DNA of 20,932 nucleotides from IMG/VR virus record IMGVR_UViG_3300042372_000718, positions 1 through 20,932 of that record, one strand, 5' to 3'. Made by a program: the position numbers and the translations under genes. Position 1 is the stretch's first letter. Every line of letters begins with the position of its first letter. The DNA comes from a virus. The notes under the pieces are model-generated. The model was not told the origin of the DNA. It did not search any database and saw only the letters and a list, made by a program, of their open reading frames with translations. Below, one piece after another: positions 4,615-11,193 of the stretch.

Positions 4615-6653
4615 CCACCTTCTACGGTGACACGGAGACCTACTGCGAGACGCCCCTCCGACACGGCCTGCACCGCTACGCCGAGAAGGTCGAGATCACG
4701 ATCCTCGCGTGGGCGATCGACGAGGGCCCCGTCGAGGTGATCGACTGCACGCAGCCCGGCTGGCGCGTCAAGGTCGAGGTGGCGCTGGCCGCGGCCGACG
4801 CCGCCGACGAGCAGGTCTGGCAGAACTCTGCCTTCGACCGCACGGTCATGCGCCACACATGGCACTACGACATGCCGCTCGAGAAGGTCGAGGACACGAT
4901 GGTCCAAGCCTTGGCGCATGGCCTGCCCGGTTCCCTCGACACCCTCTGCTCGGTGCTCGGCGTGCCCGTCGACCTGTCGAAGCACAAGGAGGGCAAGGCG
5001 CTGGTGCAGCTCTTCTGCAAGCCCCGCCCTGCCAACCAGAAGATCAGGCGCGCGACGCGCCAGACCCACCCCGTCGAGTGGCAGCGGTTCCTCGACTACG
5101 CGGGGTCCGACATCGTGTCCATGCGCGAGGTGCGCAAGCGCCTGCCCAAGTGGAACTACCCCGCGAACCAGCGCGAGCGCGACCTGTGGGTGCTCGACCA
5201 GAAGATCAACGACAGGGGCGTGGCCGTCGACCTCGCTCTGGCCGAGGCCGCCGTGCGCGCCACGGCTCTGGCCAAGAAGGGGCTGAAGGCGAAGACGCAG
5301 GAGCTGACCGGCTTCGACCCGGAGACGGGGCAGGGGCTCGAGAGCACCACCCAGCGCGACGCCTTCCTGAAGTACCTGCTCGCCCAGTACGATGTCGACC
5401 TGCCCGACATGCAGAAGGGCACGCTCGAGCGACGGCTCGCCGACGAGAACCTGCCCGAGCCGGTCAAGGACTTGCTGCGCATCAGGCTCATGGCCACGGT
5501 CACGTCGACCAGCAAGTACACCACGCTGATGCGGTCGACGTCCAGCGACGGGCGGCTGCGGGGGACGTTGCAGTTCTGCGGCGCTGCGCGCACCGGCCGC
5601 TGGGCTGGCCGCCTCTTCCAGCCCCAGAACCTGATGCGCCCCAGCATGAAGCAGGTGGCCATCCTCGAGGCGATCGAGGCCTTCCTCGCGGACTGCGCGG
5701 ACCTGATCTACGACAACGTCATGAGCGCCGCCGCCAACTGCACGCGCGGCGCGCTGACGGCCGGGCCCGACAAGAAGCTCGTCTCCTCCGATCTGGCCAA
5801 CATCGAGGGCCGCTTCCTCGCGTGGCTGGCCGGTGAAGAGTGGAAGCTCGAAGCCTTCCGCGCCTTCGACACGCTGCGCTGGAACCCAGACGGCACGCCG
5901 ATGCTGGCCGCCAACAAGAAGGGCGAGCTGGAGCAGGCGAGGGAGGGGCCCGACCTCTACTACGTCGGCGCGTCCGAGGTGCTCGGTATCAAGATCGAGG
6001 ACGTGACGGAAGACCAGCGTCAGGCGCAGGGCAAGGTGCCCGAGCTGGCCTGCGGTTATCAGGGCGCGGTCGGTGCCTTCCAAGCGATGGCCCGCATCTA
6101 CGGGCTGGAGATGGCCGACGCCCGGGCGCTCGAGATCGTGAAGGCTTGGCGCAAGAAGAACAAGCACATCGTCGCGCTCTGGTACGAGACGGAGAAGGCG
6201 GCGATCCGCGCCGTCGAGAACCCGGAGACGCGCGTCGAGGCGGCCGGTGGCAAGCTCGTCTTCCAGCGCGACGGCAGCTGGCTGCGCATGCGCCTGCCCT
6301 CGGGCCGCTGCCTCTGCTACCCGGGCGTGGCGGTCGAGGAGGGCAAGCTCTCCTACATGGGCGTCAACCAGTACACCCGGAAGTGGGAGCGGCTCTTCAC
6401 CTACGGCGGCAAGCTGATCGAGAACGCCACGCAGGGCGGGGCTCGCGACGTGCTGGCGCACAACATGGCCGAGGCCGAGGCCGCCGGGTTCGAGATCGTG
6501 CTGACCGTTCACGATGAGCTGGTCACCGAGACGATCGACAGCGGGCAGTTTACTTCACAAAGGTTGTCTGACATCATGTCGACTGTGCCCCCTTGGGCGA
6601 CGGGCCTCCCGCTCGCCGCCTCCGGGTGGGAAGGACAGAGGTATAGGAAATGA
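4611..6653 (+). CDS. Phage family A DNA polymerase with 3'-5' exonuclease
   Basis: A 680-residue replicative polymerase of the Pol I/T7 type. The GTG start at 4611 is chosen because it overlaps the preceding stop and places the exonuclease motif at the N-terminus. Proofreading motifs are intact: Exo I GDTET (D7, E9), Exo II NSAFD (N72, D76), Exo III YAGSD (Y163, D167). Polymerase motifs are ARTGRW (326-331) followed by QN (339-340), motif A SSDLANIEGRF (D394), motif B KVPELACGYQG (K475, G482, Y483), and motif C LTVHDELV (H634, D635). The QN-to-motif-A distance (about 54 residues) is longer than in E. coli Pol I, indicating an insertion. There is no 5'-nuclease domain. It should copy phage DNA with the neighbouring ssDNA-binding protein and helicase. 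Confidence 0.95.
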   Translation: MTTFYGDTETYCETPLRHGLHRYAEKVEITILAWAIDEGPVEVIDCTQPGWRVKVEVALAAADAADEQVWQNSAFDRTVMRHTWHYDMPLEKVEDTMVQALAHGLPGSLDTLCSVLGVPVDLSKHKEGKALVQLFCKPRPANQKIRRATRQTHPVEWQRFLDYAGSDIVSMREVRKRLPKWNYPANQRERDLWVLDQKINDRGVAVDLALAEAAVRATALAKKGLKAKTQELTGFDPETGQGLESTTQRDAFLKYLLAQYDVDLPDMQKGTLERRLADENLPEPVKDLLRIRLMATVTSTSKYTTLMRSTSSDGRLRGTLQFCGAARTGRWAGRLFQPQNLMRPSMKQVAILEAIEAFLADCADLIYDNVMSAAANCTRGALTAGPDKKLVSSDLANIEGRFLAWLAGEEWKLEAFRAFDTLRWNPDGTPMLAANKKGELEQAREGPDLYYVGASEVLGIKIEDVTEDQRQAQGKVPELACGYQGAVGAFQAMARIYGLEMADARALEIVKAWRKKNKHIVALWYETEKAAIRAVENPETRVEAAGGKLVFQRDGSWLRMRLPSGRCLCYPGVAVEEGKLSYMGVNQYTRKWERLFTYGGKLIENATQGGARDVLAHNMAEAEAAGFEIVLTVHDELVTETIDSGQFTSQRLSDIMSTVPPWATGLPLAASGWEGQRYRK

Positions 6654-6787
6654 TGGCCCCTCGTAACCACGCGCTGCCCGCCTGCGTCTGGCCCGGCGGC
6701 ACCGCCAAACCAAACGCGCGGCCGCACATCCCGCCGCACGAACGCGCTCGCCTGTTGGCCCAGCCGGGGCCTGCGCCCCATGCGTGA
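6650..6787 (+). CDS. Small Pro/Arg/His-rich ORF (45 aa)
   Basis: A 45-residue ORF between the polymerase and the VRR-NUC gene. It has two tandem in-frame ATGs (6650 and 6653), the first in an ATGA overlap with the polymerase stop. A TAGGA ribosome-binding stretch lies just upstream. The product (MMAPRNHALPACVWPGGTAK, then Pro/His/Arg-rich to APHA) shows no secondary-structure pattern or domain. It overlaps the next start by 8 bases. It may be a genuine short basic protein or mainly a translational bridge that carries ribosomes to the nuclease gene. Confidence 0.45.
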   Translation: MMAPRNHALPACVWPGGTAKPNARPHIPPHERARLLAQPGPAPHA

Positions 6788-7091
6788 GAGCACAGTCGAG
6801 ATGCACCTGCGCAAGAAGGCGACAGCCGCCGGGGCGCTGGTCAGGAAGATGATCTGGCCGGGGCACCGCGGCGCGCCGGATCGATTGGTGATCTGGCCGC
6901 AGGGCCCGGAGCAATACTGCGTTCCGCTCATCGCCGCCACGGTCGACTTCGTCGAGCTGAAGGCCCCCGGCAAGAAGCCCGATCCGCATCAGGAGCGGGA
7001 GCACGCCAAGCTGCGCAGCATGGGCTGCCGGGTCGTCGTCCTCGACACCATCGAGGCCGTCGACGAGTACATCGCGAGGAGCACAAGATGA
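6780..7091 (+). CDS. VRR-NUC domain nuclease
   Basis: A 103-residue stand-alone VRR-NUC nuclease, the virus-type member of the PD-(D/E)XK superfamily that also occurs in FAN1-like enzymes. Visible catalytic pattern: GAPDRLVIWP with D34, VDFVELKAPG with E59 and K61 (E-x-K), and DPHQEREH with Q71, in the correct order and spacing. The N-terminal helix (STVEMHLRKKATAAGALV) with an early Glu is also typical. Phage members are thought to cut branched DNA such as Holliday junctions during replication or packaging, which is family knowledge rather than something proven here. The length is normal for the phage form. It overlaps both neighbours (6780-6787 and 7088-7091) in the replication block. Confidence 0.88.
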   Translation: MRESTVEMHLRKKATAAGALVRKMIWPGHRGAPDRLVIWPQGPEQYCVPLIAATVDFVELKAPGKKPDPHQEREHAKLRSMGCRVVVLDTIEAVDEYIARSTR

Positions 7092-7339
7092 TGCGCAACC
7101 GTATGGCCCACCGCAGCGGGCGGCTGGTTGAGGAGAGGTCTTGGACCGACGACGAGCTGGGCGAGGCCATGCGCCTCCGGCGGGCGGGCGACAGCTCGGC
7201 GGCCATCGGCCGCAAGCTGGGCCGCACCCGCAACTCGGTCGTCGGGGCGTTGAACCGGGCCGGTGAGAAAAGCGAGCGCCTCAACCAGTACTCCCCCGGC
7301 CCCATCCCGCTGCGCTTCTCGGAGCAGACTGCTCGGTGA
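7088..7339 (+). CDS. GcrA-like helix-turn-helix DNA-binding protein
   Basis: An 83-residue protein whose middle (residues 18-59) closely follows the DNA-binding domain of GcrA, an alphaproteobacterial cell-cycle regulator: SWTDDELGEAMRLRRAGDSS, then IGRKLGRTRNSVVGALNRAG. Matching points are W19-T20, the G-x-S turn, and the recognition helix with the T-R-N-x-V-x-G signature. GcrA itself is about twice as long and has a C-terminal part that binds sigma-70. That part is missing here, so this protein probably binds DNA without the activator contact. It could compete with host GcrA or regulate phage genes. It overlaps the VRR-NUC stop (ATGA) and the helicase GTG start (GTGA). A generic HTH protein is the alternative. 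Confidence 0.75.
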   Translation: MMRNRMAHRSGRLVEERSWTDDELGEAMRLRRAGDSSAAIGRKLGRTRNSVVGALNRAGEKSERLNQYSPGPIPLRFSEQTAR

Positions 7340-8751
7340 GCAAGCTCTACGTCCCCCGCCCTTGGCAGCCCGCCATGATCGACCACGTCTGCGACACGGC
7401 GCGGGCTGGCCAATGGGCTGGCATGGGCACGGGCAAGACCTCGGCCACGCTGGCCGCCCTCGACCTGCTGCACCTCTGCGGCGAGGTCACGCGACCGGCG
7501 CTGGTCATCGCGCCCAAGCGGGTGGCCGAGCACACTTGGCCAGACGAGGTCAGGAAGTGGGACTTCTGCGCGGGCTGGCAGGTCGAGACGATCCTCGGCA
7601 CACCGGCCGATCGGACCAGCGTACTCAACCGCGTACGCCGCGGAGGCGTACCGCTGGCCACGATCAACTACGAGAACCTGCCGTGGCTGGTCGAGAAGCT
7701 CGACGGCGAGTGGCCCTTCGGCGTCGTCGTCGCCGACGAGAGCACCAAGCTGAAGAGCTTCCGCGGCGGCTTCCGCACGCACGCGACCACCGGCAAGACC
7801 TTCTACCGCGGCGGCGGATCGCAGCGGGCCCGGGCCTTGGGGCGCGTCGCCCATCGCACCGCCCGGTGGATCAACCTGACGGGCACCCCAGCCCCGAACG
7901 GGTTGCAAGACCTATGGGGTCAGGGCTGGTTCCTCGACGCTGGCCAGCGGCTGGGCCGCACCTTCGAGAGCTTCAAGGACAGGTGGTTCCAGACCTCCTT
8001 CAACGGCTTCGGCATGGACCCCCTGCCCTTCGCGCAGGCGGAGATCGAGAGCGCCCTGCACGACATCTGCCTGACCACCGAGGTGCCGGTCGAAAAGCCG
8101 CTGGTCAACGAGATCAGGGTCGAGCTGCCAGACAGGGCCCGGGCCCAGTACCGCGAGATGGAGAAGAGGATGTGGACCGAGATCAAGGCGGTCGGCATCG
8201 AGGCGACCAACGCCGCCGCCCGCACGGGCAAGTGTTTGCAGATAGCCAACGGAGCGATCTATGACAACGAAGAGAACAAGGCTTGGCACGAAGTGCACGG
8301 AGCCAAACTGGACGCCTTGGAGAGTGTGGTCGAGGAGAGCGGAGGAGCACCAGTCCTCGTCGCCTATAACTTCCGACACGACCTCGAGCGATTGCAGAAA
8401 GCCTTCCCCGCAGGCATCGACCTGTCGACGTCGGCTGGCCTGCGCCGCGCTAAGGCAGGCGAGGGTCGAGTTTGGTTTGCGCATCCAGCCAGCCTCGGAC
8501 ACGGGGTAGACGGGCTGCAAGAGCACTGCAACATCGTCGCCTTCTTCGGCCTGAACTGGAACCTCGAAGAGCACGACCAGATCATCGAGCGCGTGGGCCC
8601 CATGCGCCAACAGCAGGCGGGCAAGAAGCGCGCCGTCTACGTCCACTACATCCTCGCCACCGGCACCGTGGATGAACTCGCACTAGTCCGGCTCACCACC
8701 AAGCGAAGCGTCCAGCAGATCATGCTCGACGCCATGAAGAGGAACACATGA
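7336..8751 (+). CDS. SNF2-type DEAD/H-box helicase/translocase
   Basis: A 471-residue superfamily 2 ATPase of the short phage SNF2 type. The GTG start at 7336 overlaps the upstream stop. Motifs in order: Q-like opening RPWQPAMIDH (8-17), Walker A GMGTGKTSA (29-37), motif Ia VIAPKRV (57-63), Walker B VVADESTKLKS (131-141, D134 and E135), motif III LTGTPAPNGLQDLWGQ (181-196), motif V HPASLGHGVDGLQ (383-395), and motif VI QIIERVGPMRQQQ (415-427). It ends with YVHYILATGTVDELAL, typical of SNF2 C-termini. All ATPase residues are present. It probably moves along duplex DNA in replication, recombination or fork remodelling. Its centre (about 8225-8480) is less G+C-rich, hinting at mosaic ancestry. 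Confidence 0.92.
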   Translation: MSKLYVPRPWQPAMIDHVCDTARAGQWAGMGTGKTSATLAALDLLHLCGEVTRPALVIAPKRVAEHTWPDEVRKWDFCAGWQVETILGTPADRTSVLNRVRRGGVPLATINYENLPWLVEKLDGEWPFGVVVADESTKLKSFRGGFRTHATTGKTFYRGGGSQRARALGRVAHRTARWINLTGTPAPNGLQDLWGQGWFLDAGQRLGRTFESFKDRWFQTSFNGFGMDPLPFAQAEIESALHDICLTTEVPVEKPLVNEIRVELPDRARAQYREMEKRMWTEIKAVGIEATNAAARTGKCLQIANGAIYDNEENKAWHEVHGAKLDALESVVEESGGAPVLVAYNFRHDLERLQKAFPAGIDLSTSAGLRRAKAGEGRVWFAHPASLGHGVDGLQEHCNIVAFFGLNWNLEEHDQIIERVGPMRQQQAGKKRAVYVHYILATGTVDELALVRLTTKRSVQQIMLDAMKRNT

Positions 8752-8996
8752 CCGACGTGCTGAACGAAAACGCGCAGGGCCGCCTGCGCGGCATCATCGA
8801 GCGCCTCGAGCGTCTCGACGAGGACAAGGCCGCCGTGATGGCCGACATGAAGGAGGTCTTCGCCGAGGCCAAGGGCGAGGGCTACGACGTGAAGACCCTG
8901 CGCAAGGTGCTGCGCATCAGCAAGCAGGACAAGGCCAAGCGCCAAGAGGAAGAGGCGATCCTCGATCTCTATCTGTCAGCTTTGGGTTTGATCTAG
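8748..8996 (+). CDS. gapR: GapR family (DUF2312) nucleoid protein
   Basis: An 82-residue protein matching the alphaproteobacterial GapR/DUF2312 family across its length: GRLRGIIERLERLDEDKAAV, then MKEVFAEAKGEGYDVKTLRKVLRI, then KQDKAKRQEEEAILDLYLSA. GapR forms coiled-coil dimers and tetramers that clamp overtwisted, A+T-rich DNA, and in Caulobacter it supports topoisomerases ahead of forks. A phage copy may relieve positive supercoils during phage replication or mimic the host protein. The ATG overlaps the helicase stop (ATGA), with GAGG about six bases upstream. It ends the rightward block and is followed by the convergent terminator. Family call strong; phage role inferred. Confidence 0.92.
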   Translation: MTDVLNENAQGRLRGIIERLERLDEDKAAVMADMKEVFAEAKGEGYDVKTLRKVLRISKQDKAKRQEEEAILDLYLSALGLI

Positions 8997-9102
8997 CACC
9001 GATCGGTGGTAGGTTGACGATTGACCTCACAGCCTCCCGGGAGACGGGGCTGCGGGATGAGCGACGTGGATCGGACTGCAAAGCCCTGACGCGTTCGCGA
9101 CC
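8997..9102. other. Intergenic spacer with 12-bp palindrome
   Basis: About 105 bases with no credible ORF between the gapR stop and the terminator hairpin. A perfect palindrome CACCGATCGGTG (8997-9008) touches the stop codon. TTGAC is repeated seven bases apart (9014 and 9021), and a weak hairpin pairs CAGCC (9030-9034) with GGCTG (9048-9052). These might be a 3'-UTR structure, a protein-binding site or a small RNA. No -10 box follows the TTGAC motifs. The tRNA-like GGACTGCAAAGCC (9073-9085) does not fold into a cloverleaf. Confidence 0.35.
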
Positions 9103-9149
9103 AAAGCCCCGGCCGCTGGTTACTTGTCCTTCCCAGCGGCCGGGGCTTT
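9103..9149. terminator. Bidirectional terminator between convergent operons
   Basis: A perfect 17-bp inverted repeat, AAAGCCCCGGCCGCTGG (9103-9119) and its complement (9133-9149), with a 13-base loop. It is followed by TTTTT (9147-9151) on the plus strand and by TTT on the minus strand. It lies exactly where the rightward replication block and the leftward late operon meet, so it can stop both. Confidence 0.93.
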
Positions 9150-9154
9150 TTGCT

Positions 9155-9775
9155 TTAGAGCACCCGGATCAGCTTGTTCACGATGATCGTCGGCTGCACG
9201 TTCTGGCTCGAGCCCGTGCCCGCGTTCGCCATCGTGATGCCCGTCGACGCCGAGCCGCTGTTGTAGGGCGTGACGACTTCGGTCCCGCCCGTACCTGTAA
9301 CTGTCAGGCCCTGACCGCCCTCGCTGGACGACGTCGGCGGCGAGATCAGGTGGGTGTGCCCCGGGTCCGTCAGGCCGTGGCTGTGGGCGTGCAGCAGCTC
9401 GCTGCCGCCGACGTTGCCGAGCACGTCACCGTCGAAGCCCGCGCCGACCAGCGTGATCCGGTTGGCCGACGTGCCGCCCATGTCGTCTTGGCCAGCGCCG
9501 ATCCGCCCCCGGTAGTCGGGCAGGTTGAAGGTGGTCGAGCCGTCACCGACGCCGTACGTCACCCCGACCCGCGCGAAGAGCGTGGCGTAGGTCGTGCGGC
9601 TGATCGCCTGCCCATAGGGGAAGAGCCACGTCACGCCCTGCACCACCGCAGGCTCGGCCGTCCCCGCGTAGTCGATGATCGCGCCGATCGGCGCGACGAT
9701 GTTGGCGATCGCCATCGCCTCGGCGGTGGTGGTGTAGTCGTCCACCAGCATGGTCGGCGGGACTTTGGTGGTCAT
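9155..9775 (-). CDS. Tail Collar domain protein
   Basis: A 206-residue phage Tail Collar protein (as in short tail fibres of the T4 gp12 type). Residues 27-100 carry the collar core: APIGAIIDYAGTAE, TWLFPYGQAISRTTYATLFA, and then VTYGVGDGSTTFNLPDYRGR. A His-rich segment HAHSHGLTDPGHTH (about 128-142) may bind a metal, as the H-x-H sites of trimeric phage fibres do. A Gly/Ser/Thr-rich stretch follows, and the family C-terminus QPTIIVNKLIRVL closes the protein. It is likely a trimeric receptor-binding or tail-tip protein. It is last in the late operon, 12 bases after the outer spanin candidate, and its stop is five bases from the terminator. The leader AAGAACGAGACC supports the start. Confidence 0.9.
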   Translation of the reverse strand: MTTKVPPTMLVDDYTTTAEAMAIANIVAPIGAIIDYAGTAEPAVVQGVTWLFPYGQAISRTTYATLFARVGVTYGVGDGSTTFNLPDYRGRIGAGQDDMGGTSANRITLVGAGFDGDVLGNVGGSELLHAHSHGLTDPGHTHLISPPTSSSEGGQGLTVTGTGGTEVVTPYNSGSASTGITMANAGTGSSQNVQPTIIVNKLIRVL

Positions 9776-9787
9776 GGTCTCGTTCTT

Positions 9788-10111
9788 TCAGCGGGCCCAG
9801 AAGGCGAACCAAGGGGCGTTGATGGCACGGTAGGCACGCTGGTCGCGCGCCTCGCACATTTGGATGACGGCGAGGCCGTCCTTCTTGTCGCGCTCCGACT
9901 GGGTCAGGCGGCCCGTCTCGTCGAGGGCGTAGTTGCGCCAGTCGTCGAGGGGCACGCCGCTGTCGGCGAGCGTGGCGTGGCCGACGGGGGTGCCGAGAAT
10001 GGCCGCCCCGAAGGTCGAGCAACCCTCAACAGGCGCTGACAGCTTGGAGCTTGCACAGCTGGTAGCGAGCGACGCGCTCGCGATCAGCAGGATCAGCTTC
10101 GCGTACCGCAT
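9788..10111 (-). CDS. Candidate outer spanin (Rz1-like lipoprotein)
   Basis: A 107-residue protein with a short signal peptide and a likely lipobox: MRYAKLILLIASASLATSC, with C19 as the lipidation site (LATSC; position -3 is A rather than L). The mature part is soluble, with few prolines. The gene starts inside the upstream membrane-protein gene in another frame (86-base overlap). Its start is fixed by a perfect AGGAGG six bases upstream. A TM protein gene followed by an overlapping lipoprotein gene next to an endolysin is the classic Rz/Rz1 layout. The pair would span the periplasm and fuse the two membranes at lysis. Sequence similarity to known Rz1 proteins is not evident, so the call rests on architecture. 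Confidence 0.72.
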   Translation of the reverse strand: MRYAKLILLIASASLATSCASSKLSAPVEGCSTFGAAILGTPVGHATLADSGVPLDDWRNYALDETGRLTQSERDKKDGLAVIQMCEARDQRAYRAINAPWFAFWAR

Positions 10112-10337
10112 CTTGAGCCTCCTGTACTTCGGTCTGGGTGGCGGCGTCGGCCGCCGCGTTGTGGATGACGATGTCGAAGCTCTCGCGCGCCGTGTCGGTG
10201 CGCGCGTCGGCGATGGTGGCTTGGTCGCCCGCCTGATCGGCCGCGGTGCAGGCCCCTCGCCACGAGAGCAGGGCCAGCACGGCGACGACGATAACGGCGA
10301 GGATCAGCCAAGTGCGCAGGGGGAGCAGGTTCTTCAC
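10026..10337 (-). CDS. Candidate inner spanin (Rz-like)
   Basis: A 103-residue protein with a short basic N-terminus (MKNLLPLRT), one membrane helix (about 10-26, WLILAVIVVAVLALLSW), and a charged helical periplasmic part (ARTDTARESFD, EVQEAQDAVREADPADRERV). It has a C-terminal Cys and internal cysteines (C30, C95, C103). This is the topology of Rz-type inner spanins. It uses a GTG start in a GTGA overlap with the M15 endolysin stop. Its last 86 bases are also the start of the lipoprotein gene in another frame. With that lipoprotein it should complete outer-membrane disruption after endolysin action. Cysteines could give disulfide dimers, as in known spanins. Confidence 0.75.
   Translation of the reverse strand: MKNLLPLRTWLILAVIVVAVLALLSWRGACTAADQAGDQATIADARTDTARESFDIVIHNAAADAATQTEVQEAQDAVREADPADRERVARYQLCKLQAVSAC
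10118..10123 (-). promoter_or_regulatory. AGGAGG ribosome-binding site inside the inner spanin gene
   Basis: A consensus Shine-Dalgarno on the minus strand, six bases from the ATG at 10111. Its presence within the coding sequence of the inner spanin candidate shows that the overlapping lipoprotein gene is really translated. Confidence 0.85.
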
Positions 10338-10717
10338 GGGTACTTCCTCCGGTCCAGCTCGATGTGGGGCCCGTCGCGCAGGCTCTTCCAGTCGCCGCCC
10401 CAGATGATCGGGATGTTCAGCTCCTTGGACGCCCGCTTGAAGGCGTCGGCGACGGGGCCGTAGAGCGGCCAGTCCCAGCGCACCTTGCCGCCGATCAGCA
10501 CGGCGAAGTCGATGGCGTGGCCGGTGATGTGGCGGCTGTTCAGGGTCTTGGACGCCTTCGCCTCGAACAGCTCCTTCTGCCGGGCGCGCGTCCGCAGGCC
10601 CTCGGTGATCAGGAAATCGTTGGGGCTGTAGGACAGAGCGAGGTGCGCGACCTTGACCAGATCGGGGTGGACGCCCTTCAGGCGGGATAGGGATCGGGAA
10701 CCGAAGACGTAGCTCAT
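10334..10717 (-). CDS. Endolysin: M15 L-Ala-D-Glu/D-Ala-type peptidase
   Basis: A 127-residue peptidoglycan peptidase of the M15 (VanY/Ply500-like) family. Zinc ligands are visible in the expected spacing: SRHITGHAIDF with H63 and D70, then DGPHIEL with H118 and E120. The N-terminal half has the family helix and the substrate-loop pattern LITEGLRTRARQKELFEAK. The length matches single-domain phage M15 endolysins. There is no signal peptide, so it needs a holin for export. The start at 10717 is chosen over an upstream in-frame ATG because it overlaps the holin-like stop (ATGA) and has GGAAG upstream. It cuts peptide cross-links of the cell wall during lysis, in a cassette with holin and spanin candidates. 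Confidence 0.9.
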   Translation of the reverse strand: MSYVFGSRSLSRLKGVHPDLVKVAHLALSYSPNDFLITEGLRTRARQKELFEAKASKTLNSRHITGHAIDFAVLIGGKVRWDWPLYGPVADAFKRASKELNIPIIWGGDWKSLRDGPHIELDRRKYP

Positions 10718-10959
10718 GGCTTCTTCCAACTTGCGACGATGCGGGCGAGGTCGGAGGCTGACGCGCCGCCCATGTAGAGCAGCGCGAAGAAGGCCTGCGA
10801 TCCGATCAGGGCGAGCGCCACGTCGCGCAGCGGCCCGCCCTCGGTCAGCTTCCAGACGATGGCGGCCAGCAGGATCGTGGTCGACACGACGTAGCCGATG
10901 GTGACCCAGCGACGCCAGTGGAACGAGGGCTCGGGGAGGGGGTCTTGCTGATCGATCAT
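10714..10959 (-). CDS. Holin-like membrane protein
   Basis: An 81-residue protein with a hydrophilic N-terminus (MIDQQDPLPEPSFHWRR), two likely membrane helices (about 18-37, VTIGYVVSTTILLAAIVWKL; and 46-63, DVALALIGSQAFFALLYM), and a basic end (VASWKKP). Size, two-helix topology, charged tail and position directly before the M15 endolysin fit a holin that forms pores and times lysis. It is linked by ATGA overlaps to the coiled-coil membrane protein upstream and to the endolysin downstream. The family name is not recognised. The neighbouring one-helix protein could be the holin instead, with this one as antiholin. Confidence 0.72.
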   Translation of the reverse strand: MIDQQDPLPEPSFHWRRWVTIGYVVSTTILLAAIVWKLTEGGPLRDVALALIGSQAFFALLYMGGASASDLARIVASWKKP

Positions 10960-11189
10960 TGCTCCTCGCCCTGCTCTATGCGGTCGAGCTGATCCTTCAT
11001 GGCCAGCGTCCGCTCGTCCAGCCGGGCCAGCGTGCCGTTGGCGAGCGGGGCGACCAGCACCTCGAGGTTGGCGACGCGCTGGTTCAGGCCCCCTGTCCAG
11101 AAGAACATGGTGCCGGTGTTAAGGGCCAGCGCCACGATCACGCCGATCATGGTCCAGTTGAGCTTGCGGGCGTCTTGGTGCAGGGTCAT
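10956..11189 (-). CDS. Single-TM coiled-coil membrane protein of the lysis cassette
   Basis: A 77-residue protein. A short basic N-terminus (MTLHQDARKLNW) is followed by one membrane helix (about 13-34, TMIGVIVALALNTGTMFFWTGG). A heptad-patterned helix (NQRVANLEVLVAPL, ARLDERTLAMKDQLDRIEQ) comes next, and the end is acidic. The ATG at 11189 is chosen over a longer in-frame option because it lies four bases after the tail fibre stop, with GGATAG upstream. It overlaps the holin-like gene (ATGA). Similar TM plus coiled-coil proteins sit next to holins in many phages and may be antiholins or pore-size modifiers. Role inferred from position. Confidence 0.68.
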   Translation of the reverse strand: MTLHQDARKLNWTMIGVIVALALNTGTMFFWTGGLNQRVANLEVLVAPLANGTLARLDERTLAMKDQLDRIEQGEEQ

Positions 11190-11193
11190 GGTT

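Noticed and set aside
4524-6512. Minus-strand open frame of about 660 codons opposite the polymerase
   Set aside because: Shadow of the polymerase gene; composition typical of G+C-driven antisense frames and no recognisable motif.
9040-9112. Possible tRNA (GGACTGCAAAGCC looks like a Cys anticodon arm; CGGGGCT and AGCCCCG could pair as an acceptor stem)
   Set aside because: The anticodon stem, D arm and T arm cannot be paired, and the 3' arm is part of the terminator hairpin.
10334-10729. Longer endolysin start at 10729 (MEEAMSYVF)
   Set aside because: The ATG at 10717 overlaps the upstream stop and has a good ribosome-binding site; the longer form would overlap the holin-like gene further without a better signal.
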